Source: an uncultured Rhodospirillaceae bacterium
GTDB lineage: Bacteria > Pseudomonadota > Alphaproteobacteria > Rhodospirillales > Magnetospirillaceae
Assembly (NCBI GenBank): GCA_903924765.1
Contig: CAIYCT010000459.1
Location: forward strand, 1-34,040
Direction of reading: 5' to 3'
DNA: 34,040 nt
The notes below the pieces were generated by a model. It saw only the letters and a list, made by a program, of their open reading frames with translations, ran no database searches and had not been told where the DNA came from. Positions 17,148-25,601 of the stretch are shown here, piece by piece; position 1 is the stretch's first letter, and each line of letters begins with the position of its first letter. Position numbers and translations under genes: made by a program.

Positions 17148-18269
17148 CTACCGATTGACCTTGTCCCACACCCGCTTGGCAATAGCGCGGAAGGCGGCGC
17201 TGTGGGGCGAGTCCGGTTCAGCGGCGACGATGGGCGTGCCGTCATCGCCCGCCAAACGGATGCGAATGTCCAACGGCACCTCGCCCAGGAATTCCACCCC
17301 CAACTTTTCCGCCTCGATCTTGGCACCGCCATGGCCGAAGATGTGGTCTTCATGGCCGCATTTGGGACAGATATAGGTGCTCATATTCTCGATGACGCCC
17401 AGGATGGGAATGTTGGTCTTGCGGAACATGTCGATGCCCTTGCGGGCGTCCAACAGCGCAATGTCCTGCGGCGTCGAGACGATCACCGCGCCGCTTAACG
17501 GCACGCTTTGCGTCAAGGTCAGTTGAGTGTCGCCGGTGCCGGGCGGCAGATCGACCAGCAGAACATCCAAATCGCCCCACGCCACCTCGCTCAGCAATTG
17601 CTGAATGGCCCCCATGACCATGGGGCCGCGCCATACAATGGCCTCACCTTCCGCCACCAGGAAACCCATGGACATGCAGACGATGCCGTGGCTGGTAATG
17701 GGCAAGAGTTTGCCGTCGGCGCCGGTTTGCGGTTTGGTGGTGATGCCCAGCATGCGGGGCTGCGACGGACCAAATACGTCGGCGTCGAACAATCCCACCT
17801 TCAGACCCATTTTAGCCATGGCCACCGCCAGATTGACCGTGGTGGTCGATTTGCCAACGCCGCCCTTGCCCGAGGCCACCGCGACCACAGCCTTTATCTG
17901 GGGAACCAAATTCTTTTGCACCGGCTTGCCGTCGCCCTTCCCGTGCCCATGCCCATGACCATGACCATGACCATGATCGTGTCCATGGTCGTGACCGTGA
18001 TCATGGTCATGATTGGGCGCGCGCTCTGCGGTCAACACCGCCGTCACGGTTATCACCCCTGGAAGCGCAGACACCGCTTTTTCCGCTTCCTTGCGCAGCG
18101 GGTCCAACTTGGGTCCCCGCTCGGGTTCAACCTGCAACGCAAAACTGACATGGCCGTTCTTGACGATCAAACCGGTCACCATGCCCAGGCTGACGATATC
18201 GGCTTTGCGATCCGGATCAATCACCTTGGACAAGGCCGTCTTGATCGCGTTTTCATCCAACTGGGCCAT
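17148..18269 (-). CDS. Mrp/ApbC-type Fe-S cluster carrier ATPase with His-rich linker
   Basis: This 373-residue cytoplasmic P-loop protein carries or delivers iron-sulfur clusters. Residues 1-82 form an MIP18/DUF59-type domain (VIDPDRKADIVSLGMV). Residues 86-110 are a run of His alternating with Asp or Gly, 12 histidines in all. The ATPase domain has the deviant Walker A SGKGGVGKSTTTVNLA (Gly134-Ser141), the motif FDADVFGPSQPRML and DLPPGTGDTQLTL. The cluster-binding CxxC is Cys301/Cys304 in YICPKCGH. Mrp proteins normally have a short linker; the polyhistidine segment resembles the metal-storing tails of HypB or CooJ and may bind Ni, Zn or Fe. It lies downstream of no obvious partner. Confidence 0.93.
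   Translation of the reverse strand: MAQLDENAIKTALSKVIDPDRKADIVSLGMVTGLIVKNGHVSFALQVEPERGPKLDPLRKEAEKAVSALPGVITVTAVLTAERAPNHDHDHGHDHGHDHGHGHGHGHGHGKGDGKPVQKNLVPQIKAVVAVASGKGGVGKSTTTVNLAVAMAKMGLKVGLFDADVFGPSQPRMLGITTKPQTGADGKLLPITSHGIVCMSMGFLVAEGEAIVWRGPMVMGAIQQLLSEVAWGDLDVLLVDLPPGTGDTQLTLTQSVPLSGAVIVSTPQDIALLDARKGIDMFRKTNIPILGVIENMSTYICPKCGHEDHIFGHGGAKIEAEKLGVEFLGEVPLDIRIRLAGDDGTPIVAAEPDSPHSAAFRAIAKRVWDKVNR
17942..18012 (-). repeat. Imperfect hexanucleotide tandem repeat encoding the His tract
   Basis: About eleven CATGAC/CATGGC-type six-base units (+ strand reading) lie inside the Mrp gene and encode the alternating His-Asp/His-Gly segment. Because unit length is six, expansion or contraction by slippage would keep the frame and change only histidine number. 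Confidence 0.75.
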
Positions 18270-18394
18270 GCCTAAATCTCCTCATTAACGTCTAAGGTCA
18301 ATATGGGGGCAAGGACACCCACTTGCCAAGCCCGTCGCCTTGCCAAAATAGGAAGACTCTATAAACTCGATAAAAAAGGAATAGGGGGGATAAG

Positions 18395-19792
18395 ATGCTC
18401 AGCTTTTTGATTTGTTTGGGCGCATTGGCGTTTCTGATGCTGGTGGCCTATCGCGGTTATAGCGTAATTTTATTCGCCCCCATCGCCGCCCTGGGCGCGG
18501 TGCTGCTGACCGACCCAAAAGCGGTCTTGCCCATTTATAGCGGTCTGTTCATGGACAGCATGGTGGGATTCATCAAAAACTATTTCCCGGTCTTCATGTT
18601 GGGGGCCTTGTTCGGCAAGGTCATCGAAATGTCGGGCTTCGCTCGCTCCATCGTCAAAGCGGTGATCGGCGTGGTCGGGCGCGAACGCGCCATTTTATCC
18701 ATCGTGCTGGTCTGCGCGGTGCTGACCTATGGCGGGGTCTCGCTGTTTGTGGTGGTGTTCGCGGTCTATCCCTTCGCCGCCGAAATGTTTCGCCAAGGAG
18801 ACCTGCCCAAGCGATTGATCCCAGGCACGATCGCCTTGGGGGCGTTTTCCTTCACCATGGATTCGCTGCCCGGTACGCCGCAGATTCAAAACATCATCCC
18901 CTCGACCTTTTTCAAGACCGACGGCATGGCCGCCCCCATCTTGGGCTCTATCGGCGCACTGTTCATCTTGATCGTCGGCGTAAGCTATCTGCAATGGCGG
19001 TGCCGCGACGCCATTGCCAACAATGAAGGCTATGGCACGGGTCATTCGCAAGAACCGCAGGTAGCGGACGACCTTAACCCGGTTCATCCGGCAATCGCCT
19101 TGTTGCCGTTGGTGGTGGTGGGCGTGATGAATTTCGTCTTTACCCGCATCATCGGCCCCGATCTGTATGGCGCCACCAGCGAGGTGGCGCTGAACCCCTC
19201 CGCCAAACCGGTGGTGCAGCAGGTGTCCAAGTTCCTGGCCATCTGGTCGGTGGAAGCCGCCCTGACGTTGGGTATCCTGACCGTGTTCGTCTTTGCCTCT
19301 AAAACCCTGGCCAAATCCTTCGCCGACGGCAGCAAGGCCGCCGTGTCGGGAGCGTTGCTGGCCTCGATCAACACCGCGTCGGAATACGGTTTCGGCGCGG
19401 TGATCGCCGCACTGCCCGGCTTCATCGTCATCAAGCAAGCTCTGACCGCCATTCCCAATCCGTTGGTCAACGAGGCCATTACCGTCACCACCTTGGCCGG
19501 GATCACCGGATCGGCATCAGGCGGCATGAGCATCGCTCTGGCCGCCATGGCCGACCAATTCATCGCCGCCGCCAATGCCGCCAATATCCCGCTAGAGGTG
19601 CTGCACCGGATCGCGGCCATGGCCAGCGGCGGCATGGACACCCTGCCGCACAATGGCGCGGTCATCACCTTGCTGGCGGTAACCGGCCTTACCCACCGCC
19701 AATCCTACCGCGACGTTTTCGCCGTGACCTGCATCAAGACGATGGCGGTGTTCGTGGTCATTACCACCTACTACGTGACCGGGCTGGTGTGA
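18395..19792 (+). CDS. GntP-family permease
   Basis: This 465-residue inner-membrane transporter has about 12 hydrophobic segments. Features typical of the GntP/gluconate permease group are VCAVLTYGGVSLFVVVFAVYP, RLIPGTIALGAFSFTMDSLPGTPQIQN and the C-terminal GGMDTLPHNGAVITLLAVTGL. The group exports or imports organic acids with protons; some members act on 3-hydroxybutyrate or related acids. A GGGGGG-rich ribosome-binding site precedes the ATG. The gene faces the scoAB CoA-transferase genes across a 200-base gap, which suggests a short-chain 3-hydroxy or 3-oxo acid as substrate, although the two are not in one operon. Confidence 0.87.
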   Translation: MLSFLICLGALAFLMLVAYRGYSVILFAPIAALGAVLLTDPKAVLPIYSGLFMDSMVGFIKNYFPVFMLGALFGKVIEMSGFARSIVKAVIGVVGRERAILSIVLVCAVLTYGGVSLFVVVFAVYPFAAEMFRQGDLPKRLIPGTIALGAFSFTMDSLPGTPQIQNIIPSTFFKTDGMAAPILGSIGALFILIVGVSYLQWRCRDAIANNEGYGTGHSQEPQVADDLNPVHPAIALLPLVVVGVMNFVFTRIIGPDLYGATSEVALNPSAKPVVQQVSKFLAIWSVEAALTLGILTVFVFASKTLAKSFADGSKAAVSGALLASINTASEYGFGAVIAALPGFIVIKQALTAIPNPLVNEAITVTTLAGITGSASGGMSIALAAMADQFIAAANAANIPLEVLHRIAAMASGGMDTLPHNGAVITLLAVTGLTHRQSYRDVFAVTCIKTMAVFVVITTYYVTGLV

Positions 19793-19878
19793 AAAAGAGG
19801 TGCCGAATTCTAGAGGCGTCTCATTTTGAATTTCCGCTAAGTGCCAAAGGCGGTCATTCGTGGTTGCCCCCTGCTTTT

Positions 19879-19973
19879 CGTCATGGCCGGGCTTGACCCA
19901 GCCATCCACGCCAGACCGTTTGACGGTGAATCTGCAACTTTCGTGGACCACCGGGTCAAGCCCGGTGGTGACG
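19879..19973. repeat. Two-armed palindromic (REP-like) element
   Basis: Two 32-base arms (19879-19910 and 19942-19973) are near inverted copies, both ending CGTGGA...TGACG on matching sides and sharing the core GGGTCAAGCCCGG. Each arm is also a hairpin: the right arm has a perfect 8-bp stem (CCACCGGG/CCCGGTGG) around TCAAG; the left has TGGCTGGG/CCCGGCCA with one G-T pair. Stem bases that differ between arms change on both sides, so pairing is kept. The same core is, from memory, a common dispersed repeat in alphaproteobacteria. It fills the gap between convergent genes and may also end transcription. Confidence 0.7.
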
Positions 19974-20001
19974 TGAATAGAGAGACTATTTCAAGCCCCC
20001 T

Positions 20002-20637
20002 TTAGACCGTAAACGGAACCCCGGTCTTTTCGCGGATTTCGTCGATGGTGACGTCGGAGGCATGCTCCAGCAACGTCAAGCCGCCGCCCTTTTTGTCCAC
20101 GGCAAACACCGCCAGTTCGGTGATGATCAGGTCAACCACGCCCGAGCCGGTCAGCGGCAAATTGCATTTGGGCAGAATCTTAAGCTCGCCGTCCTTGGAG
20201 GTGTGTTCCATCACCACCACCACGCGCTTGACGCCCGCCACCAAATCCATGGCGCCGCCCATGCCCTTGACCATCTTGCCAGGGATCATCCAGTTGGCCA
20301 AATCTCCGTTCTCGGCCACCTGCATGGCCCCCAGAATGGACAGATCGATGTGGCCGCCGCGGATCATGGCGAAGCTGTCGGAGGACGAGAAATAACTGGT
20401 CTGCGGCAATTCGGTGATGGTCTGCTTGCCGGCGTTGATCAGATCGGGATCTTCCTCGCCTTCGAATGGAAACGGTCCCATGCCCAGCATGCCATTCTCG
20501 CTTTGCAGCGTGACGTGAATGCCGTTGGGAATGAAATTGGCAACCAAAGTGGGAATGCCGATGCCAAGGTTCACATAGAACCCATCATGCAATTCCTTCG
20601 CGGCGCGCGCCGCCATATCTTCACGAGTCCAGGGCAT
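20002..20637 (-). CDS. scoB: 3-oxoacid CoA-transferase subunit B
   Basis: This 211-residue subunit, with ScoA, moves CoA from succinyl-CoA to acetoacetate or a related 3-oxo acid. It shows [20 protein letters not shown] and [14 protein letters not shown], where the Glu of SENG is the catalytic residue that forms the acyl-CoA thioester. The central [20 protein letters not shown] and the C-terminal [11 protein letters not shown] are also family-typical. Length is normal for a separate B subunit. It begins 12 bases after scoA. The pair would let the cell use ketone bodies or mobilise polyhydroxybutyrate. Confidence 0.94.
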   Translation of the reverse strand: MPWTREDMAARAAKELHDGFYVNLGIGIPTLVANFIPNGIHVTLQSENGMLGMGPFPFEGEEDPDLINAGKQTITELPQTSYFSSSDSFAMIRGGHIDLSILGAMQVAENGDLANWMIPGKMVKGMGGAMDLVAGVKRVVVVMEHTSKDGELKILPKCNLPLTGSGVVDLIITELAVFAVDKKGGGLTLLEHASDVTIDEIREKTGVPFTV

Positions 20638-20649
20638 GTGATGCCTCCC

Positions 20650-21351
20650 TTACGCTTTTTTGCGGGTGGTGCGCTGTTCGATGCGCTTTTCCAGATTGAC
20701 GCTTTTGATGATGCGTTTGACGTAGATGCCGGGGGTATGAATGGAATCAGGGTCCAACTGGCCAGGTTCCACCAGTTCCTCGACTTCGGCCACGGTGAAC
20801 TTGCCCGCCGTCGCCATCATCGGATTGAAGTTCCGAGCGGTCTTGCGGTAGATCAGATTGCCTTCGGTGTCGCCTTTCCATGCCTTGACCAGGGAAACGT
20901 CGGCGTGCAGCGCCTGTTCCATCACATAGGTTTCGCCATTGAACTCGCGCAATTCCTTGCCATCGGCGACCACGGTGCCGACGCCGGTCTTGGTGTAAAA
21001 CGCGGGAATGCCCGCCCCACCGGCGCGGATGCGCTCGGCCAGGGTGCCTTGGGGATTGAATTCAAGCTCCAGTTCACCGGACAGGAATTGCTGCGCGAAC
21101 AGCTTGTTCTCGCCCACATAGGACGAGATCATCTTCTTGATCTGGCGAGTTTCCAGCAGTTTGCCCAGGCCCCAGCCGTCCACGCCCGCATTGTTGGAGA
21201 TGACGGTCAGCCCCTTGACGTCGCTCTCTTTAAGCGCCTCGATCAGATTTTCAGGGATACCGCACAGACCAAAGCCGCCGGACATGACGGTCATGCCGTC
21301 GAACAGGAGCCCCTCGAGCGCAGACTGCGCATCGGAATAAACCTTTTTCAT
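20650..21351 (-). CDS. scoA: 3-oxoacid CoA-transferase subunit A
   Basis: This 233-residue subunit carries the glycine-rich CoA-transferase A signature [16 protein letters not shown] near the start, followed by [38 protein letters not shown] and the C-terminal [20 protein letters not shown], all typical of SCOT-type alpha subunits. A G-rich site precedes the ATG at 21351. The gene is 57 bases downstream of rlmN on the same strand; a weak hairpin lies between, so whether it has its own promoter is unclear. Confidence 0.94.
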   Translation of the reverse strand: MKKVYSDAQSALEGLLFDGMTVMSGGFGLCGIPENLIEALKESDVKGLTVISNNAGVDGWGLGKLLETRQIKKMISSYVGENKLFAQQFLSGELELEFNPQGTLAERIRAGGAGIPAFYTKTGVGTVVADGKELREFNGETYVMEQALHADVSLVKAWKGDTEGNLIYRKTARNFNPMMATAGKFTVAEVEELVEPGQLDPDSIHTPGIYVKRIIKSVNLEKRIEQRTTRKKA

Positions 21352-21408
21352 TGCCGCCCCGTCAGTAGTATTTCGTTACGAAAGGCTTAACACGCCTTGG
21401 CGAACGCT

Positions 21409-22563
21409 TCAAGAAATGGCTTGCTGCTGACGCTGAGCGGGAAAGTGTTCGTCGTCGATGCCTTGGGCCAAACGCTCGGTCAGGCGAGAGCATTTCTGCC
21501 GCTGGCTTTCCGACCGCAATTGCCCACACGCCGCCAAGATGTCGCTGCCGCGCGACGCGCGGATCGGGGCGGAATAGCCATTATCCTGCAAGATGTCCGA
21601 AAAACGGCGGATATCCGCAGGCGCCGAACATTCGTAAGCCGAACCCGGCCACGGATTGAACGGGATCAGATTAAACTTAGCAGGCAGGCCCCGGATCAAT
21701 TGCAGCAGCTTTTTAGCGTCGGCGGCGGAATCGTTCAGGCCCTTCAACATAATGTATTCGAAGGTGATGCGACGTGAATTGGACGCGCCGGGATAGTCGC
21801 GGCAGGCCTGCATCAACACTTTCAGCGGATATTTTTTATTGATCGGCATCAACTCGCTGCGCAGTTCGTCCGTGACGGCGTGCAAGGAAATGGCCAGATT
21901 GACCCCCAACTCCTCGCCGCAGCGCTTCATCATCGGCACCACGCCCGAGGTCGACAAGGTAATCCGGCGCTTGGAAATGCCGATGCCGTCGCCGTCCATG
22001 GCAATTTTCAACGCCGTGGCCACATTGTCGAAATTGAACATCGGCTCGCCCATGCCCATCATGACGATGTTGGACAGCTTGCGCCCGCCATCGTCGGGCG
22101 TGGGCCATTCGCCATAGGAATCCCGAGCCACCATGAATTGACCGACGATTTCGGCGGGAGTCAAATTGCGCACCAGCAATTGAGTGCCGGTGTGGCAGAA
22201 GGTGCAGGTCAGGGTGCAGCCCACCTGGGACGAAATGCAAACGGTGCCGCGCTCTTCATCCATGTCGGGAATGAACACGGTTTCCGCTTCGTTGCCGTCC
22301 GGGAACCCCAACAGCCATTTGCGAGTGCCGTCCACAGACGACATTTCCCGTTCCAGCCTGGGACGCTCCACCACGAATTGCTCGTGCAGACGCTGCTGCA
22401 TGACCTTGGAAATGGTGGTCATGTTAAAGAAATCAGTTTCGCCGCGATTGTACAGCTGATGCCACAATTGCTTGGCGCGATACGGCTTTTCGCCGATGGC
22501 GACCATTTCTGCGGTCAAGTCTTCGCGGCTAAGGCCAATCAGGTTTTTACGCGTGTCTGTCAT
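21409..22563 (-). CDS. rlmN: RlmN, dual-specificity rRNA/tRNA adenine-C2 methyltransferase
   Basis: This 384-residue radical-SAM enzyme methylates C2 of A2503 in 23S rRNA and A37 of certain tRNAs. The radical-SAM cysteines are Cys116, Cys120 and Cys123 (CTLTCTFC); Cys109 (GTVCISSQ) and Cys346 (ILAACGQL) match the positions of E. coli Cys118 and Cys355, the latter being the methyl-carrying residue. The GEP motif is [13 protein letters not shown]. Length is normal. It starts four bases after the stop of the IalB-like gene and so is probably co-transcribed with it. Confidence 0.96.
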   Translation of the reverse strand: MTDTRKNLIGLSREDLTAEMVAIGEKPYRAKQLWHQLYNRGETDFFNMTTISKVMQQRLHEQFVVERPRLEREMSSVDGTRKWLLGFPDGNEAETVFIPDMDEERGTVCISSQVGCTLTCTFCHTGTQLLVRNLTPAEIVGQFMVARDSYGEWPTPDDGGRKLSNIVMMGMGEPMFNFDNVATALKIAMDGDGIGISKRRITLSTSGVVPMMKRCGEELGVNLAISLHAVTDELRSELMPINKKYPLKVLMQACRDYPGASNSRRITFEYIMLKGLNDSAADAKKLLQLIRGLPAKFNLIPFNPWPGSAYECSAPADIRRFSDILQDNGYSAPIRASRGSDILAACGQLRSESQRQKCSRLTERLAQGIDDEHFPAQRQQQAIS

Positions 22564-22567
22564 CGTC

Positions 22568-23080
22568 CTATCGCTTTACGCCGCATTCCTTGTCGATAGC
22601 GGCCAATGCCTTGCCGAAACCGTCTAGCGGTATAGTGTCGGTGATGGCGGGTCCATGGGCGGGCGTGGCATGAATAACGGCATCATGTCCTTTCAGCATC
22701 AAACCGACGATGGATTTATCGGCGCCTTGCTGCTTGGTCCACGCGAACTCGCCCTTGGTGAACAAAGTATTCTTCATCGCGCCCACTTGCAATTCCACTT
22801 CGGATTCTTTTTTGAATCCCCACGGTCCGTTGATGCTGATCTGTCCGGGGTCACCGGCCCGATGGGTGACAAGCAGAAACGTCGGTTTGCGCCCCTTGTC
22901 GCCGCCCAAGGTCTGATCGGCGAAAGCGGTGGCGTAGCACACTTTCTGGCCGCTTTCCGGATAGACGATCGCTCGCCAAGCCCCGAATTCGCCCAGGGTT
23001 TTGGCCTCTCCCGCCCAGGTCAAAGACGGAAAAGCCAGGCAGAACGACGCCAATAGAAAACCGACCCGGAGGACAAACAT
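22568..23080 (-). CDS. Periplasmic IalB-family protein
   Basis: This 170-residue protein has a signal peptide ([20 protein letters not shown], cleavage likely after TWA at about residue 23). The mature part begins with FGAWRAIVY and contains [15 protein letters not shown] and a mid-region that resembles the Invasion-associated locus B fold, common in alphaproteobacteria including free-living ones. Two cysteines (in KVCYA and KECGV) may pair in the periplasm. The name comes from Bartonella; no virulence role is implied here. It precedes rlmN by four bases. Confidence 0.8.
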   Translation of the reverse strand: MFVLRVGFLLASFCLAFPSLTWAGEAKTLGEFGAWRAIVYPESGQKVCYATAFADQTLGGDKGRKPTFLLVTHRAGDPGQISINGPWGFKKESEVELQVGAMKNTLFTKGEFAWTKQQGADKSIVGLMLKGHDAVIHATPAHGPAITDTIPLDGFGKALAAIDKECGVKR

Positions 23081-23203
23081 CTCTCTAATCCTTAAGCGCT
23101 GATAACAGGAAAAATAGGTAATGCGCGTCCGCTATCGCCCTGTCAACTGCGTTGCCGTAGCGCAACACTTGTGGGGCGAATCACCTACGGCTTACGAATC
23201 AAA

Positions 23204-23234
23204 TTGCTAAGATCCCTTGGCCTTCCTATATAAT
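23204..23234 (+). promoter_or_regulatory. Candidate sigma70-type promoter
   Basis: TTGCTA (23204-23209) and a perfect TATAAT (23229-23234) are separated by 19 bases and lie about 30 bases before the start of the exported-protein gene at 23267, within a locally AT-rich stretch. The spacing is longer than ideal. Confidence 0.5.
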
Positions 23235-23266
23235 CATTAACTTATTTCGTTGAGTATTCGAGTGTT

Positions 23267-23908
23267 ATGAAACGGTTCTTGCTCCTTACGGCCATCTGCG
23301 TCTTAGCCGCCCAACCAGTCCTCGCTGACGAGGACCTTGGTGCGCGCCCGCGCTTGGTGCCTGGCGGAGTCGATATAGCTCAAGGCGACAAGCGGATTGA
23401 AGTCTTCTCCATGAAGGGCCTTAGCTTCGGAACCCTTTCGCCTCTGCCGACCGCTCCGTCCGCAGCGCCCGCGCGGATGTTTGTGCCCTCGGCCACAGGG
23501 ACCTTGTTCGACAAGCTGGCCTTGGGCGGATACGTGACCTACTCCGATGATGCTTACGGCCTTACGACGGCGGTTCGAAGCCGCAATGGTCTGAATTCCG
23601 CCGACCTATCCGCCAGCACCGGCAACAGCCTCATGGGCTATCCCGGCAGCGCCGCCATCACCCTGGGCTATGATTGGCGGAATCCATCTTCGATCTTCAG
23701 CCCCAACGCTCAAATTTCCGGCCTGGAGGCATTTGATTCTTATACCTCTGGTCCGTCCGTTTCGCTGTCGTGGAATCATTCCATCACGCCCGGTTTCTAT
23801 TTTGGCGGCTATGCCTCGGCGCAACGGACCACGCCGCAGGCGTTTGACTTCATCACCCAGCCCTCGAACAAATTCCTGTTGGGCGCCAGCGTGGGCCTGA
23901 AGTTTTAG
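23267..23908 (+). CDS. Exported protein, possible small outer-membrane beta-barrel
   Basis: This 213-residue protein has a clear signal peptide (MKRFLLLTAICVLAAQPVLA, cleavage before DEDLG). The rest has alternating short strands, for example LALGGYVTYSDDAYGLTTAV, AAITLGYDW, GPSVSLSWNHS and FYFGGYASAQR, and ends LLGASVGLKF with a terminal Phe, the usual outer-membrane insertion signal. This suggests an eight-strand-like barrel. I do not recognise a family. A TATAAT-type promoter precedes it and another exported protein gene follows after about 55 bases. Confidence 0.72.
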   Translation: MKRFLLLTAICVLAAQPVLADEDLGARPRLVPGGVDIAQGDKRIEVFSMKGLSFGTLSPLPTAPSAAPARMFVPSATGTLFDKLALGGYVTYSDDAYGLTTAVRSRNGLNSADLSASTGNSLMGYPGSAAITLGYDWRNPSSIFSPNAQISGLEAFDSYTSGPSVSLSWNHSITPGFYFGGYASAQRTTPQAFDFITQPSNKFLLGASVGLKF

Positions 23909-23963
23909 ACCTTTCCATAAATTTTCGTAGATGCGGTTTACAGAGGCGGCGCAAAGTGGAATC

Positions 23964-25166
23964 ATGCGCCCCATGAAACGCCTCCTCTATGCCCTCGCCA
24001 TCGCGGTTATCGCCTCTTTCGTCGCAATCCATCCCGGTTATGCCGCCCGTTTAAAGAATGCGGCTGCGCTAGCGCATCCATCGACGGATACCGCAGCCGG
24101 GGCCAATAAGACGGATCACCATCAAACCATCGCCGATCAAGCGGCCAAAGGCGACGTTGAAGCCCAATTCCAAATGGGCGAAATGCTGCTGCCGCCCCAT
24201 CATGCGGGCACAGTCAAGGACGTCAAAACCGCTAAGAATGCTCTGGTCTGGTATATGTTGGCAGGCAAAAACGGCAATCTTCCCGCCGCGTTGGCCGCCG
24301 CGAAAATCTATGAATCCCTGGGCGCGACCAAGCAGGCCGCCCGCTGGTGGTATCGCGCAGGCCAATTGGGCGACATTGCCGCCCGCAAACGCTTTGTCGA
24401 TCTGTTCTTGAAAGGCGGCGCGTTCGGGATCGAAGGACGAGACGGAGTCAATTGGCTGACCGAGTGGGCTTTGACCACCCATTCTCCCGTCGTAAAGCTG
24501 GCATTGGGAACCGTGTTCGAACAGGGCGTGAGCGGCGTGCCAAATTATGCCGAGGCCCAACATTGGTATTTGGACGCGGCCCTGGATTGGTCGCCTGAAG
24601 CCATGGTCCGCTTGGCGGAAATCGAGCTGCGCCAACCAGCGGCGTGGCGACTGGCCGATAAGGAAAAGGATGCCGACGGCCATTGGAGCGGTCCGGCCTA
24701 TCGGACCATTCGATTGTCTGGGCGCGACCAGAACGGCGAATTGGACCTGGGGCGCAGCGCCATTGCCCAAGAAGAATCCACCTCGATCGACCATATGGCC
24801 TTCATGCGTCCCGGCATGGTTGAAGGCGAAGATTGGTTGGTCACCGCCGCCAATCTGGGCATGATTAAAGCTAAGACCGCCTTGGGGTTGGCGAAACTGG
24901 ACGGAATAACCCTGCCGCTGAATGAGCCCGAGGGGGTTTGGTTGCTGAGCCAAGCCGCCTGTGCCGGAGACCCAGCCGCTTTGACGGCGCTGGTTTACTA
25001 TTGGCGGAACAGCAATGCCTTGTCGGCCTGGACCATGGCTGAGGTGGCAACTCGCAAGGGACAAGTCATTCCGCAAGAGACGTGGGAACAGTTGAGCAAA
25101 GCCCTGTCTGCGCGTCAAATCACCCGAGCGAAACAAATCGCCCAAGATTGGTGCCCGCAAAATTAA
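23964..25166 (+). CDS. Exported Sel1-repeat (TPR-like) protein
   Basis: Counting from the ATG at 23964 (400 residues), a signal peptide (MKRLLYALAIAVIASFVAI, cleavage near GYA) leads to helical repeats of the Sel1 type: AAKGDVEAQFQMGEMLL, AGKNGNLPAALAAAKIYESL, AGQLGDIAARKRFVDLFLKG, ALDWSPEAMVRLAEIEL and AANLGMIKAKTALGLAKLDG. Such solenoids mediate protein contacts, here in the periplasm. Starts at 23931 and 23973 are also in frame; none has a strong ribosome-binding site, so the first residues are uncertain. A long non-repeat insert separates repeats in the middle. Confidence 0.78.
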   Translation: MRPMKRLLYALAIAVIASFVAIHPGYAARLKNAAALAHPSTDTAAGANKTDHHQTIADQAAKGDVEAQFQMGEMLLPPHHAGTVKDVKTAKNALVWYMLAGKNGNLPAALAAAKIYESLGATKQAARWWYRAGQLGDIAARKRFVDLFLKGGAFGIEGRDGVNWLTEWALTTHSPVVKLALGTVFEQGVSGVPNYAEAQHWYLDAALDWSPEAMVRLAEIELRQPAAWRLADKEKDADGHWSGPAYRTIRLSGRDQNGELDLGRSAIAQEESTSIDHMAFMRPGMVEGEDWLVTAANLGMIKAKTALGLAKLDGITLPLNEPEGVWLLSQAACAGDPAALTALVYYWRNSNALSAWTMAEVATRKGQVIPQETWEQLSKALSARQITRAKQIAQDWCPQN

Positions 25167-25223
25167 TCCGAAAACATCGCCTGGTTTGGCGGCGTTCAAA
25201 CGTATTAAGCTTAAGCGCGACGG

Positions 25224-25457
25224 CTATGCCAGGATATTGAGGTAGCTGCCCTTGGGGGCATTGCGATCCAATTGATCAGGGGCGCTTGAGGGCACCACCA
25301 GCTCCACTCGTCCACGGCCAGAACCCGGATTGCCCGACCCTGTCCGTGGCGCAGCCGTATTGCGCGCGGCAGCCCCTTCGGCTGTCTGCGATACGCCAGA
25401 GTAACCCGCCGTCACACTGGACGACGACCCTCCGATACGACTAGTTGAATCGGCCAT
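25224..25457 (-). CDS. Small Gly/Ser/Ala-rich protein of unknown function
   Basis: This 77-residue protein (ATG at 25457, GGGAG eight bases upstream) has a low-complexity N-terminal half rich in Ser, Gly, Thr and Ala, and a more ordered-looking end, GRVELVVPSSAPDQLDRNAP followed by KGSYLNILA. No signal peptide or membrane helix. I do not recognise it. A GTG at 25466 would add three residues. It is convergent with the Sel1-repeat gene and divergent from the outer-membrane efflux gene. The good ribosome-binding site and amphipathic C-terminus favour a real gene. Confidence 0.5.
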   Translation of the reverse strand: MADSTSRIGGSSSSVTAGYSGVSQTAEGAAARNTAAPRTGSGNPGSGRGRVELVVPSSAPDQLDRNAPKGSYLNILA

Positions 25458-25506
25458 TTGCACCACTCCCTATACTTTTCTACCACAAATTAACCTCCTC
25501 GTCACT

Positions 25507-25522
25507 ATTCTTAATGAAGAAT
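25507..25522 (+). promoter_or_regulatory. Short AT-rich inverted repeat in a divergent intergenic region
   Basis: ATTCTT and AAGAAT flank AATG between two divergent genes (25457 and 25602). The position suits a regulator-binding site, but the arms are only six bases and could be chance. Confidence 0.25.
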
Positions 25523-25601
25523 CCGTTCTCAAATTCCGTGCTGGATCAAAGGGTGCCGTTCGATGTATGAGAGCGGGATGAACTTATAGGGGATTGATGC
25601 T

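Noticed and set aside
17508..18275. Long open frame on the + strand opposite mrp
   Set aside because: It is the antisense of a clear Mrp gene; the open frame results from codon bias and the His tract.
18340..18365. TTGCCA and TATAAA before the GntP gene as a promoter
   Set aside because: The spacer is only 14 bases, too short for a normal sigma70 promoter.
21382..21398. AAGGC/GCCTT hairpin between rlmN and scoA as terminator
   Set aside because: Only five base pairs with a seven-base loop and a weak tail; not convincing.
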